In this document: positions 14,679 through 23,498 of the stretch, piece after piece
Layout: every line of letters begins with the position of its first letter
Numbering within the stretch: the stretch's first letter is position 1
NCBI RefSeq assembly: GCF_900215465.1
Contig: NZ_OBEH01000001.1
Coordinates: 372,001 to 436,000, forward strand
DNA from: Flagellimonas pacifica
Lineage (GTDB): Bacteria; Bacteroidota; Bacteroidia; Flavobacteriales; Flavobacteriaceae
Direction: 5' to 3'
DNA: 64,000 bases
Translations under genes and position numbers: made by a program
Notes under the pieces: model-generated
Seen by the model: the letters and a program-made list of their open reading frames with translations, nothing else
What the model was told of the DNA's origin: nothing
Databases searched by the model: none

Positions 14679-16226
14679 GTGAATAGAGAATTAATTGTTA
14701 GATCTAGCGCTGATGCAGTCGATTTTGCCTTACTAAAGGATGGAAAACTAATTGAATTACACAAAGACGAGGACGACAACAACTTTTCTGTTGGGGATAT
14801 CTTCCTAGCCAAGATAAGAAAACCCGTCACTGGCCTTAATGCGGCATTCGTAAACGTAGGTTATGAAAAAGATGCGTTCCTGCACTACCATGACCTTGGT
14901 CCGCAATTGTCCTCCATGCTGAAATTCATTAAAAAAGTTAGAACGGGAAAGCTAAAAGATTATTCCCTAAAAGATTTTCCATTTGAAAAAGATATAGACA
15001 AGAATGGCAGTATTAACGAAGTTATTAAAGCCAATCAGTCATTATTGGTACAGATTGTAAAAGAACCCATTTCCACTAAAGGACCACGAATAAGCTCCGA
15101 GCTTTCCATAGCCGGACGTTATTTGGTAATGGTTCCTTTTTCGGACCGTGTTTCCGTTTCACAAAAAATAGGAAGCAAAGAAGAAAAAGACAGGTTAATA
15201 CGACTTGTAAAAAGTATTAAACCCAAAGGATTTGGAGTAATTATACGTACCGTTGCAGAAGGCAAAAAAGTTGCAGAGCTTGACAAAGATCTTCAGAATT
15301 TGTTATCCAAATGGATATCAATGTGCAAGAAATTGCAAAAAGCACCTCATCCATCCAAAGTTTTGATAGAGCTCAATAGGGCCTCATCAATATTACGGGA
15401 TGTTTTTAACGATTCCTTTACAGGAATACATGTAGATGATGAGACGCTACATGATCAAATCAAGGATTATTTACATGAAATTGCGCCCCAAAAAGAATCC
15501 ATTGTAAAACATTATGCTGGTTCGGCACCAATTTTTGAGAAGTTTGGAATTGAACGCCAGATTAAAACTTCTTTTGGTAGAACAGCCTCAATGAGCAAAG
15601 GAGCCTACCTTGTTATAGAGCATACCGAAGCACTTCACGTAGTAGATGTGAACAGCGGTAACCGTTCTAACAAGGCCAAGAACCAAGAAGACACAGCTTT
15701 AGAAGTAAACCTATTGGCCGCTTCTGAAATTGCACGTCAACTTAGGCTTCGCGATATGGGTGGAATTATTGTTATCGACTTCATTGACATGACCAAGGGT
15801 GATCACAGAAGAAAGCTGTATGACCACCTTAGGGATGAAATGAAAGATGATCGTGCCAAACATAAAATTTTACCTCCAAGTAAATTTGGATTGGTACAAA
15901 TTACAAGGCAAAGAGTTCGTCCAGAGATGAATATCAAAACAAGTGAGCAAAATCCAAATGGTTCAGGAACCGAGGTAGAAGCTCCCATTGTTTTGATTGA
16001 TAAAATCAATGTTGATCTAGAGCGAATCATGAAAGGCAATCAAAAGGATAGTGGCATAATATTGAACATACATCCTTTTATTGCAGCATACCTTACAAAA
16101 GGATTTCCATCTGTACGCTACAAATGGTTTTTGGAGCATAAAAAGTGGATAAAAATCCAACCAAGGGATGCCTACACATACCTTGAATATCGTTTTAAAA
16201 ACAAAGACGGTAAAACAATTAGATAA
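14679..16226 (+). CDS. rng: Ribonuclease E/G family endoribonuclease
   Basis: A 515-residue endoribonuclease of the RNase G length class, acting on single-stranded AU-rich RNA in rRNA maturation and mRNA decay. The S1 domain is about residues 37-125 (GDIFLAKIRKPV onward). The metal-binding Asp residues lie in LHVVDVNSGNRS and GGIIVIDFIDMT of the DNase-I-like core. The CPxC zinc-link of proteobacterial RNase E/G, expected just after RQRVRP, is absent: here there is a segment with ENPNG-like and acidic residues. This seems usual for the phylum. The start is GTG, supported by the conserved N-terminus NRELIVRSS. It is preceded by a boxA-like site and a 24-bp palindrome, and followed by a strong terminator. 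Confidence 0.93.
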   Translation: MNRELIVRSSADAVDFALLKDGKLIELHKDEDDNNFSVGDIFLAKIRKPVTGLNAAFVNVGYEKDAFLHYHDLGPQLSSMLKFIKKVRTGKLKDYSLKDFPFEKDIDKNGSINEVIKANQSLLVQIVKEPISTKGPRISSELSIAGRYLVMVPFSDRVSVSQKIGSKEEKDRLIRLVKSIKPKGFGVIIRTVAEGKKVAELDKDLQNLLSKWISMCKKLQKAPHPSKVLIELNRASSILRDVFNDSFTGIHVDDETLHDQIKDYLHEIAPQKESIVKHYAGSAPIFEKFGIERQIKTSFGRTASMSKGAYLVIEHTEALHVVDVNSGNRSNKAKNQEDTALEVNLLAASEIARQLRLRDMGGIIVIDFIDMTKGDHRRKLYDHLRDEMKDDRAKHKILPPSKFGLVQITRQRVRPEMNIKTSEQNPNGSGTEVEAPIVLIDKINVDLERIMKGNQKDSGIILNIHPFIAAYLTKGFPSVRYKWFLEHKKWIKIQPRDAYTYLEYRFKNKDGKTIR

Positions 16227-16230
16227 TACA

Positions 16231-16263
16231 AAAAGCGACTTCAGCAATGGAGTCGCTTTTTTT
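16231..16263 (+). terminator. Terminator of rng
   Basis: AAAAGCGACT (16231-16240) pairs with AGTCGCTTTT (16251-16260) over a ten-base loop, extending into a T-run at 16263. It starts five bases after the rng stop. Confidence 0.9.
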
Positions 16264-16281
16264 GTTTTATATATTTGAAAA

Positions 16282-16752
16282 ATGCACTCTTCCAAATCTT
16301 ACACCCTTACCGAAGCTCAGAAGAAAATAGAGCGTTACTGCGCCTATCAAGACCGCTGTCACAAGGAAGTGTTGGGGAAATTAAGGGAAATGCGAATGAT
16401 TCCCGAAGCCATCGACCAAATTATGACACATCTTATCCAAGAAAATTATTTGAATGAGGAACGCTTTGCCAAAAGCTATGCAAGAGGCAAGTTTTCCATA
16501 AAGAAATGGGGGAGAAATAGAATTGTGAACGAGTTAAAACAGCGTCAAATTTCAAGTTACAATATAAAAAGTGCTTTAAAGGAAATCAATGAAGAAGACT
16601 ACTTGGACACCCTGAACACTCTTGCCCTTAAACGATTAGCACAAATTCATGAATCCAATCTTCAAAAGAGAAAGAAAAAATTGGCCGATTATCTCCTTTA
16701 TCGCGGATGGGAAAGTAATCTTGTATACGAAAAATTAAAAGAATTGATCTAA
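16282..16752 (+). CDS. recX: Regulatory protein RecX
   Basis: A 156-residue helical protein of the RecX family, which binds RecA filaments and limits recombinase activity. The recognisable segments are AQKKIERYCAYQDRCHKEV, the LIQENYLNEERFAKSYARGK motif (about residues 51-70), and KWGRNRIVNELKQRQIS, forming the three-helix repeats of the family. No recA lies alongside; it follows rng after a terminator. It ends two bases before the convergent cupin gene. Confidence 0.92.
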   Translation: MHSSKSYTLTEAQKKIERYCAYQDRCHKEVLGKLREMRMIPEAIDQIMTHLIQENYLNEERFAKSYARGKFSIKKWGRNRIVNELKQRQISSYNIKSALKEINEEDYLDTLNTLALKRLAQIHESNLQKRKKKLADYLLYRGWESNLVYEKLKELI

Positions 16753-16753
16753 G

Positions 16754-17629
16754 CTATCGCCATTTCTCCACCAACAAACGATGGGTGCGTATTACAGCTC
16801 TTTCGTTTTTCCAGTCAATCCATTTTTGACCTTTCATTTTGCGCATTAGATTATCAAAGTGACGCATGAAAAATATATTGTAGATAGCCTTTCCAAAATT
16901 TCGAGGTTTCCTCGGTATTGCTCTCAAGCTCATAGAAAATCCAGGGGTCATATATTTCATGTGATGCCAATATCCCTCAGGTATATAAAGTAAGTTTCCA
17001 TGTTCCAATTGGGCAACATGTCCTTTTGCATGTTTCAACGCTGGCCATTTTTCTAAATCAGGATTTGCAAAATCAATATCCTCACGGGTAATTAAGGAGT
17101 GTGGAATCTTGTACAAAAACTTGGTTTCGGATTGAGGAAAAAGAATACATTGTTTTTTTCCTTCAAAATGAAAATGAAAAATATTGGCCAAATCAATATC
17201 ATAATGCATAAAGGTGTGGGAGTCACTACCTCCAAAAAATAGCATAGGCAAGCCCTTCATCAATCTTAGTCCAAAATCTGGATACTTAAAATCTTTTTGA
17301 AGCATGGGAACCTCTTTCAAAACATTCCAAAGAAATATGCGGTATTTGGTGGGTTCTCTTTTTAGTAGGTCTACATAGTCCCGCATCTTCATTTTGGCGT
17401 GGGGCTCATTGAATCCCTCGTCATGCCGCACCGGCCTATCGTCGTATAAAGGGACCGTTTTATTGCCTGCAATCTCCTTTATATAATCAAAATCCCATTT
17501 GGAATAGGCAGGCCAATCCTCAATAAAGTGTTCAATGACCACCGGTTTTTGAGGTTTAAAGTATTTATGGAGAAATTCTTTTTTGGAAAGCGTTTTCTCT
17601 CGAGGAATTTGTTCAAGGTTAAGCTCCAA
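16754..17629 (-). CDS. Cupin-like (JmjC/cupin_8) Fe(II)-dependent oxygenase candidate
   Basis: A 291-residue cytosolic protein. N-terminal residues 15-50 carry the family opening FLHKYFKPQKPVVIEHFIEDWPA. The metal-binding cupin core has the HxD motif in FMHYDIDLANIFH (about residue 141), and the distal His is in YIPEGYWHHMKY (about 221). This is the cupin_8 family, whose studied members are 2-oxoglutarate/Fe(II) hydroxylases or JmjC-like demethylases; the bacterial substrate is unknown. It is preceded by about 60 bases of A/T-rich sequence with no clear promoter. It lies downstream of bioB on the same strand and is convergent with recX. Confidence 0.85.
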   Translation of the reverse strand: MELNLEQIPREKTLSKKEFLHKYFKPQKPVVIEHFIEDWPAYSKWDFDYIKEIAGNKTVPLYDDRPVRHDEGFNEPHAKMKMRDYVDLLKREPTKYRIFLWNVLKEVPMLQKDFKYPDFGLRLMKGLPMLFFGGSDSHTFMHYDIDLANIFHFHFEGKKQCILFPQSETKFLYKIPHSLITREDIDFANPDLEKWPALKHAKGHVAQLEHGNLLYIPEGYWHHMKYMTPGFSMSLRAIPRKPRNFGKAIYNIFFMRHFDNLMRKMKGQKWIDWKNERAVIRTHRLLVEKWR

Positions 17630-17690
17630 AATTTAAATGATTTTGAAACAGCTAAAATAATAAAAAGGTTTTTACACAGTTTTTGTAAGT

Positions 17691-18791
17691 CTATTCCTTA
17701 GCAACCAATTTTGATTTTTGCTTTGCCACCTCATTGCGTTCAATGGTATGTTCTGGGCGCGACCATTTTGGTTTCTCTCCCAAAGGTTGGAGTTCAGAAT
17801 CTTTGGCCTCAACAGTTTTGGGCTGAGAAATTTTAGTGAAAGGCTTTTGTGGATTCAATCCCAGCAACTTGAACATTTCCATATCCTCATTTACATCGGG
17901 ATTAGGTGTAGTCAATAATTTATCCCCGGCAAAAATAGAATTTGCCCCAGCAAAAAAGCACATTGCCTGCCCTTCGCGGCTCATCTCTGTTCTACCTGCA
18001 GACAGTCTAACCTGTGTTTCTGGCATTACAATTCGAGTAGTGGCCACCATTCTTATCATTTCCCAAATAGAAACGGGCTCCATGTCTTCCATAGGAGTAC
18101 CTTCAACAGCCACAAGCGCATTTATTGGTACTGATTCTGGTTGCGGGTTAAGCGATGAAAGTGCAACGAGCATACCTGCACGATCTTCCAAGGCTTCTCC
18201 CATTCCAATAATTCCGCCACTACATACAGTAACATTACTCTTACGCACATTATCAATGGTCTCCAATCGGTCTTCAAAAGCGCGGGTAGAAATCACATCT
18301 TTATAATAATCCTCCGAAGTATCAAGGTTATGATTGTAGGCATAAAGTCCTGCTTCAGCAAGCCTTTTTGCCTGGTTTTCCGTTAGCATTCCCAGAGTAC
18401 AGCACACTTCCATATCCATTTTGTTGATGGTACGCACCATTTCCAATACTTGATCAAACTCCGGTCCGTCCTTTACATTTCGCCATGCAGCTCCCATGCA
18501 GACCCTAGAACTTCCAGATGTTTTAGCACGAAGTGCCTGGGCTTTTACGTGCTGCACACTCATCAAATCATTCCCCTCAATATCGGTGTGGTATCTGGCT
18601 GCTTGTGGACAGTATCCACAATCTTCCGAACATCCTCCTGTTTTAATGGAAAGTAAGGTAGAAACTTGCACCACATTTGGGTCATGATGCTGTCTGTGAA
18701 TCGTTGCGGCCTCATATAACAACTCCATCAATGGTTTGTTATAGATATCTAAAATCTCTTCTTTCGTCCAGTTATGTCGTGCTACAATCAT
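17691..18791 (-). CDS. bioB: Biotin synthase
   Basis: A 366-residue radical SAM enzyme that inserts sulfur into dethiobiotin. The 4Fe-4S/SAM motif is Cys54, 58 and 61 in GGCSEDCGYCPQ; the YNHNLDTS and RLSAGRTEMS motifs of BioB are present. An Arg/Lys-rich C-terminal extension (about residues 325-366) goes beyond the E. coli length. The start is placed at 18791 (MIVARHNWTKEEI) because a -7 promoter box covers the upstream ATG at 18815 and homologues begin near RHNW. It is separated from the flotillin gene by a strong terminator, so bioB has its own transcript. Confidence 0.95.
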   Translation of the reverse strand: MIVARHNWTKEEILDIYNKPLMELLYEAATIHRQHHDPNVVQVSTLLSIKTGGCSEDCGYCPQAARYHTDIEGNDLMSVQHVKAQALRAKTSGSSRVCMGAAWRNVKDGPEFDQVLEMVRTINKMDMEVCCTLGMLTENQAKRLAEAGLYAYNHNLDTSEDYYKDVISTRAFEDRLETIDNVRKSNVTVCSGGIIGMGEALEDRAGMLVALSSLNPQPESVPINALVAVEGTPMEDMEPVSIWEMIRMVATTRIVMPETQVRLSAGRTEMSREGQAMCFFAGANSIFAGDKLLTTPNPDVNEDMEMFKLLGLNPQKPFTKISQPKTVEAKDSELQPLGEKPKWSRPEHTIERNEVAKQKSKLVAKE

Positions 18792-18812
18792 GGGTTGAGT
18801 ATAAATCAAGGT

Positions 18813-18820
18813 CAAAAATA
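18813..18820 (-). promoter_or_regulatory. -7 promoter box of bioB
   Basis: TATTTTTG on the minus strand fits TAnnTTTG and lies 22 bases before the ATG at 18791, overlapping the alternative ATG at 18815. It follows the terminator at 18862-18893 and supports independent transcription of bioB. No clear -33 box. Confidence 0.45.
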
Positions 18821-18861
18821 GGTCTTTTCCTAAAAAGCTGTAATAATATCACCTTAAAAAG

Positions 18862-18893
18862 AAAAAGGCCATGATAATTATCATGGCCTTTTT
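18862..18893 (-). terminator. Bidirectional-type terminator after the flotillin gene
   Basis: A 32-base perfect palindrome: AAAAAGGCCATGATAA (18862-18877) is followed directly by its reverse complement, giving T-runs on either strand. On the minus strand it lies 17 bases after the flotillin stop and ahead of bioB. Confidence 0.9.
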
Positions 18894-18910
18894 TTCATAT
18901 GATCAGGGAT

Positions 18911-20344
18911 TTATTCTAAATCTTTTATCTCTTTCTCTATACCTCCTTCTTCTTTTTTATCAGATGAATCAGTTATATCTTTACCTTTCAGGTATTCAGG
19001 TAATTGCATTCCTGCCATATTGAACATCTCCTGTAATGGCGGAACTGACTTGTACATGCCTGAGATAAAATTAGCCGTGGAATTTTTACCATCTTCTGAA
19101 TTTGCTCCGGAATCCCAAACAGTGACCTTGTCAATCTTGATATTTTTAATTGCCTCGGCTTGTTTTTCAACCAATTCTGGTAATTTATCAGCAATAAGCA
19201 ATAGTGCTGCATCCTTCGGGTTATCTCCAGCAGCTTTCACAATCCGATCAAGCCCTTCTGCCTGTTTGGTCAAAACTTCAAAAATACCCTTGGCTTCGGC
19301 CTCTGCTTTAAACAAAATAGCATCAGCTTCACCTTTTGCTTTTCTCCGAATCATTTCGGCTTCGGCTTCGGCATCAATTTCAACTTTTTTCTTGTCAATT
19401 TCTGCAGGAACTACAATATCCGCCATTTGTGAGCTTCGTTCCCGTTCAGCTCTTGCTATTTCCGCATCTTTTTCAGCCGCATAGGATTCTTCCAAGGCTT
19501 TTGCAGTCTGTACTTTCTCTGCAGCTATTGCGGTCCGTTCTGCCTCTGCCTCTCTTTGTCTCCTAAGGGAATCTGAGTTGGCAACATCAATTTTTGCGAT
19601 GTTTTCCCCTTCTACAGCTTTGGCATTTGCGGCTGCTACCTGGGTTCGTTCATCTTGAACGGCATTGGCTTCTCCAATAGATCCATCTCTATTCTTTTCG
19701 GCAACCGATTTACGTGCCGCGTTAATTGCATGTGCCGCAGCCTCTTTACCAAGAGCTTCAATATAACCAGATTCATCAACAATATCTGTAATGTTAACGT
19801 TGATGAGTTTTAATCCCACCTTTTTCAATTCTGATTCAACACTCTGGGAAATGTTGGACAAAAATTTATCTCTGTCCGAGTTTATTTCCTCAATGTCCAT
19901 GGAGGCGACCACCAAACGAAGTTGACCAAAAATGATTTCTTTGGCTAAATCTTGTACCTCTTGCATTCCCAATCCCAAAAGACGCTCAGCAGCATTTTGC
20001 ATGATTCCGGGTTCGGTGGAGATACCAATAGTAAACCTTGAAGGGACATTTACCCTAATATTCTGTCTACTCAAAGCGTTGGTCAAATCCACTTCTATGG
20101 AAATTGGGGTCAAATCCAAAAACTCATAGTCTTGGATAACGGGCCAGATAAAGGCCGCACCACCATGAATACATTTTGCAGAATTACCAGAACCTACTTT
20201 TCCATAAACCACCAGTATTCGGTCAGATGGACATCTTTTATACCTTCGAATAAAGGAAATGATGATGATAAAAAAGAACAGTATGGCAAAGCCAATAGTT
20301 AAGAGCGAAGCTCCTCCGCCCAATTGTAAGGGAATTAATAGCAT
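18911..20344 (-). CDS. Flotillin-family SPFH membrane protein
   Basis: A 477-residue protein with one N-terminal hydrophobic segment (about residues 11-34), an SPFH/band-7 domain (about 40-220, with GGAAFIWPVIQDYEFLDLTPI), a long Ala/Glu-rich coiled coil (about 215-390), and a flexible acidic C-terminus. Flotillins form oligomeric membrane scaffolds that order lipid domains and help assemble protein complexes. The gene lies four bases after the NfeD-like gene, the usual flotillin partner in bacteria (YqiK-YqiJ type). It ends at the 18862-18893 terminator. Its location inside the biotin region is probably incidental. Confidence 0.92.
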   Translation of the reverse strand: MLLIPLQLGGGASLLTIGFAILFFFIIIISFIRRYKRCPSDRILVVYGKVGSGNSAKCIHGGAAFIWPVIQDYEFLDLTPISIEVDLTNALSRQNIRVNVPSRFTIGISTEPGIMQNAAERLLGLGMQEVQDLAKEIIFGQLRLVVASMDIEEINSDRDKFLSNISQSVESELKKVGLKLINVNITDIVDESGYIEALGKEAAAHAINAARKSVAEKNRDGSIGEANAVQDERTQVAAANAKAVEGENIAKIDVANSDSLRRQREAEAERTAIAAEKVQTAKALEESYAAEKDAEIARAERERSSQMADIVVPAEIDKKKVEIDAEAEAEMIRRKAKGEADAILFKAEAEAKGIFEVLTKQAEGLDRIVKAAGDNPKDAALLLIADKLPELVEKQAEAIKNIKIDKVTVWDSGANSEDGKNSTANFISGMYKSVPPLQEMFNMAGMQLPEYLKGKDITDSSDKKEEGGIEKEIKDLE

Positions 20345-20348
20345 ATGG

Positions 20349-20927
20349 TTATTTATTTAGGAGTTTAACAATCAATATTCCGTTATCGGTAACTTTGTGA
20401 ACCTTTACAACATTACCTTGCTTAAGGTCTGCATCTTCATCCGTCAATGCTTCCAATTCTCGAAGTGTTCCTTGCACATTGATGCTCACCTTTCCAATAC
20501 TAGATCTATTGGCACCAATGGTAAGGTATACTTCCCCAATCTGATTCAGAGCATTTTTTAGTTTCAAAGTCCCGCTACTTTGCAGCTTGCTCAAATAATA
20601 GAACAAAGAGGCCATGGCCAACATCATTAGCAGTCCACAAACAACCGAAACCAAAATAGTTACGCTGGTTGAAAGGTCATTTTCAATACATGAGATTCCC
20701 GACCAGCCAAAAATGGTGAAAAACCCCATGAGGTTTTTAAAGGAAAGAAACTGAAACCCTATTCCACTATCTCCATCTATGTCTGCATCAATATCACCAC
20801 TTACATCCTCAACATCTCCTCCAACGAATGTTAAAACCATTAAAACCAAAAGCACAAAAGAGCCAATGATGGCGGTAATCCAATAGACTTTTTCAAATAA
20901 TGTAAGGGCGGTAAACCATTCTTCCAT
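20349..20927 (-). CDS. NfeD-like membrane protein, flotillin partner
   Basis: A 192-residue protein with helices at about residues 13-33 and 85-118, an acidic Asp/Gly loop between them (GDVEDVSGDIDADIDGD), and a C-terminal OB-fold-like domain (about 125-190, IGEVYLTIGAN to VHKVTDNGILIVKLL). This is the YqiJ/short NfeD architecture, which interacts with flotillins. The start at 20927 (MEEWFTAL) is an ATG; 20933 would be a TTG. It follows the ketoacyl synthase by 64 bases and precedes the flotillin by four. Confidence 0.85.
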   Translation of the reverse strand: MEEWFTALTLFEKVYWITAIIGSFVLLVLMVLTFVGGDVEDVSGDIDADIDGDSGIGFQFLSFKNLMGFFTIFGWSGISCIENDLSTSVTILVSVVCGLLMMLAMASLFYYLSKLQSSGTLKLKNALNQIGEVYLTIGANRSSIGKVSINVQGTLRELEALTDEDADLKQGNVVKVHKVTDNGILIVKLLNK

Positions 20928-20991
20928 AATCAATAGTTTTTAGGTTGTTATTTCGATGAAAAAAGATAAGACTTTATATGTAATATTTGTC

Positions 20992-22149
20992 TTATTTGGA
21001 AAGTAAAATTGAGACTGCATTTCCTCCAAAACCTACAGCATTTACCATTACCTTCTGAATTGGTTTGGCTCCAACATCCTGTTTTAAAAATGGAGTTTGA
21101 ATGTAGGTTTGATTTTGCAACATAAGTAGTGCCATTTCAACACTTAGAAGTCCCGAAGCACCAAAGGTGTGACCTACTTTCCATTTATTGGTTGTTAAAA
21201 ATGGGATTTTGTTACAAAAAACTTTTTCAATGGCGTTAACTTCGGAGATATCTCCCTTGATTGTACCTGGTGAGTGCATGACCACAATGTCTACTTCTTC
21301 AGGGTTCATATCACCAAGTGCCATTTTCATGGAATCTTGAAAACACTGTGCCTCTGTTGAAATGGAAATACTATGTTTCAATGTTTCCGTGGCATATCCA
21401 ATTCCTGCAATTAAAGCTAATGCATTGGTCTTTTTTCCTTTTTCCAAACAGGCCATCCCCGCTCCTTCACCAAGAACCATGGTGTTTTTCTTCTTTTTTA
21501 AATCCAAAGCTTTACATGGGTACTTCCCCTCTTCTTTAGAATAAATCTTTAAAGCCTGCATTTGTGCAATAGTGAATGGGGTTAACGGCGCTTCAGCACC
21601 CCCAACTAAGAATTTGTCGGCCATTCCACTTTGAATCCATGCAATTCCATTCAATATGGCATGCAATGCCGTAGAGCAGGTGATTGAATGTGAAATATCT
21701 GGTCCTTTGGTTTTTAAATCGTGTGCAACCCATGAGGAAATATTGCCCAAAGTTGTTGTAGGCGATGACAAGGTTGAAGATTTTCCGCTTTCCAAATATT
21801 CTTTATGATACTTTTCAAAAAGTGAAGTGGCTCCGCGTGATGACCCTATATTAATCCCAAAATTGTCTGAACTGTTCCAACTTGCTTGTTCCACTGCTTT
21901 TCTAGCCGAATACACAGCATAAAGTACCGTCTCATCCAAAGCTGCATACTTAGACTCAGTCTTTCTTAGATCTTGCAAGGAAGCTTTAATATCCTTGGGT
22001 AATTTGGAAACCCAAACTTTTTGTGCAGCAATATCAATTTTGGAAAAAGAATGGTTGTTATCCAAATAAGTGCTCCAAACTTCTTCCGCTGAGTTTCCCA
22101 ACGCTGAGATAGAGGATAATGCTGTTATGGATATTGGTTCTTTTAGCAT
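20992..22149 (-). CDS. Beta-ketoacyl synthase (FabF-like) in the biotin cluster
   Basis: A 385-residue condensing enzyme with the Cys-His-His triad of KAS I/II: Cys158 in SITCSTALHA, His292 in VMHSPGTIKGD, His327 in KVGHTFGASG. The fold is complete, though the protein is shorter than FabF (about 410). It starts one base after the bioA stop, so the two are translated from one message. A dedicated synthase next to bioA suggests a part in making the pimeloyl-ACP precursor of biotin, but no bioC or bioH is in this window, and a separate lipid role is possible. Enzyme type is clear; pathway role is inferred. Confidence 0.88.
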   Translation of the reverse strand: MLKEPISITALSSISALGNSAEEVWSTYLDNNHSFSKIDIAAQKVWVSKLPKDIKASLQDLRKTESKYAALDETVLYAVYSARKAVEQASWNSSDNFGINIGSSRGATSLFEKYHKEYLESGKSSTLSSPTTTLGNISSWVAHDLKTKGPDISHSITCSTALHAILNGIAWIQSGMADKFLVGGAEAPLTPFTIAQMQALKIYSKEEGKYPCKALDLKKKKNTMVLGEGAGMACLEKGKKTNALALIAGIGYATETLKHSISISTEAQCFQDSMKMALGDMNPEEVDIVVMHSPGTIKGDISEVNAIEKVFCNKIPFLTTNKWKVGHTFGASGLLSVEMALLMLQNQTYIQTPFLKQDVGAKPIQKVMVNAVGFGGNAVSILLSK

Positions 22150-22150
22150 G

Positions 22151-23446
22151 CTAAACTATATCCAAGGCGGATTGAATGGTTGAATAAATCTTTTCCATTT
22201 GTTCTTGAGAAGTAACAAAGGGTGCCAAGATATAAATGGTATTCCCCAATGGACGTAGAAATACTCCATTCTCCATAAAATGATTGAACAATTTATCTCT
22301 TAAATTCCCATAGCGTTCCATCTTCACATTTAAATCCAACGCATATATAACCCCCAACTGCCTTGTTGCAGCAACTTTTGTGTGATTTTTGATTTTAGCA
22401 TCAAATTCTTGATGCCATTTTATAATGTTCTGGATGTTATCTTGGATTCCCTCCGTTTGCAACAATTCCACAGCCGACAAAGCGGCTGCACAGGCCAAAG
22501 GATTTGCCGTATAAGTATGTCCGTGAAATAACCCTTTGGAAATATCATCACTATAAAAAGCCTGATACACCTTTTCTGTACACGTGGTGAGTCCCATGGG
22601 AACCAATCCAGCCGTAAGCGCCTTTGAAAGACACATAATGTCCGGTTTGGTTTGTATATGATCAGATGCAAAATATTTTCCTGTTTTACCAAACCCTGTC
22701 ATGACCTCATCGGCAATGGTCAGGACATCATCTTCTTTCAACAATGCCAATATTTGATTAAGACCATTGGCATCATGCATTTTCATTGCCGCAGCTCCTT
22801 GAACCAAAGGCTCATAAATAAATCCTGCAATGTCTTCTTGTTTTAATCTCTCTTTTAAATTGGTTAAAACCTCTCTAATATTTTTTTCGGTCGGAACGGG
22901 TATTCTTTCCACTGAAATAAAGAAATCTTCAAATGGCCCATTATAGACCGAAAGTCCTGAAACCGACATCGAACCAAAGGTATCTCCGTGAAATCCCTCT
23001 TCAAAGGCCAACAGCACATTCCGTTTTTCACCTTGGTTGAAATGATATTGTAGGGCCATTTTGATTCCAATTTCCGTACTTGTAGAGCCATTGTCCGAAA
23101 AGAACAGTTTCTCTTGATTCTCTGGAAGTATCTTTATTAATTCTTCAGATAGTTTAACGGCAGGTTCATGAGTAAATCCGCTAAAGACCACCTGATCCAA
23201 TCGTAGCATCTGTGCCCTCACTTTTTCCAAGATATAGGGATGGCAATGACCATACATACAAGTGTACCAAGAGGCAATGCCATCAATATATTCCTTGTCA
23301 TTCTCATCAAAAAGCACAGCCCCCTTAGCTTTGGAAATGCCCAACATCTCAGGGTGGGTCTTATGCTGAGTCAATGGATGCCAAAGATGTTTCTTATCTC
23401 TGTCCGATAATTTTTCCAATACAACTGGATTAGTAAAACGCTTCAA
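22151..23446 (-). CDS. bioA: Adenosylmethionine-8-amino-7-oxononanoate aminotransferase
   Basis: A 431-residue class-III PLP aminotransferase that converts KAPA to DAPA using SAM as the amino donor. Motifs are LWHPLTQHKTHPE and DGIASWYTCMYGHCHP at the substrate end, DEVMTGFGKTG around the PLP-binding Asp, and the Schiff-base Lys in CLSKALTAG. The start is TTG (23446); there is no ATG before the conserved KHLWHP motif. It is followed one base later by the ketoacyl synthase. It is separated from bioD by a plus-strand glycosyltransferase gene. Confidence 0.95.
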   Translation of the reverse strand: MKRFTNPVVLEKLSDRDKKHLWHPLTQHKTHPEMLGISKAKGAVLFDENDKEYIDGIASWYTCMYGHCHPYILEKVRAQMLRLDQVVFSGFTHEPAVKLSEELIKILPENQEKLFFSDNGSTSTEIGIKMALQYHFNQGEKRNVLLAFEEGFHGDTFGSMSVSGLSVYNGPFEDFFISVERIPVPTEKNIREVLTNLKERLKQEDIAGFIYEPLVQGAAAMKMHDANGLNQILALLKEDDVLTIADEVMTGFGKTGKYFASDHIQTKPDIMCLSKALTAGLVPMGLTTCTEKVYQAFYSDDISKGLFHGHTYTANPLACAAALSAVELLQTEGIQDNIQNIIKWHQEFDAKIKNHTKVAATRQLGVIYALDLNVKMERYGNLRDKLFNHFMENGVFLRPLGNTIYILAPFVTSQEQMEKIYSTIQSALDIV

Positions 23447-23498
23447 TTTATCTATCTTGCAAAGATGCTAATAAAACGCATAAAACTCCTTACCAACC

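Noticed and set aside
17836..18306. Plus-strand 156-codon frame opposite bioB
   Set aside because: Antisense of a clear biotin synthase.
18792..18815. Upstream start of bioB at 18815
   Set aside because: Lies on the -7 promoter box; homologues begin near RHNW.
19020..19484. Plus-strand 154-codon open frame opposite the flotillin gene
   Set aside because: Long only because the Ala/Glu coiled coil reads as Ser/Ala-rich in antisense; flotillin is certain.
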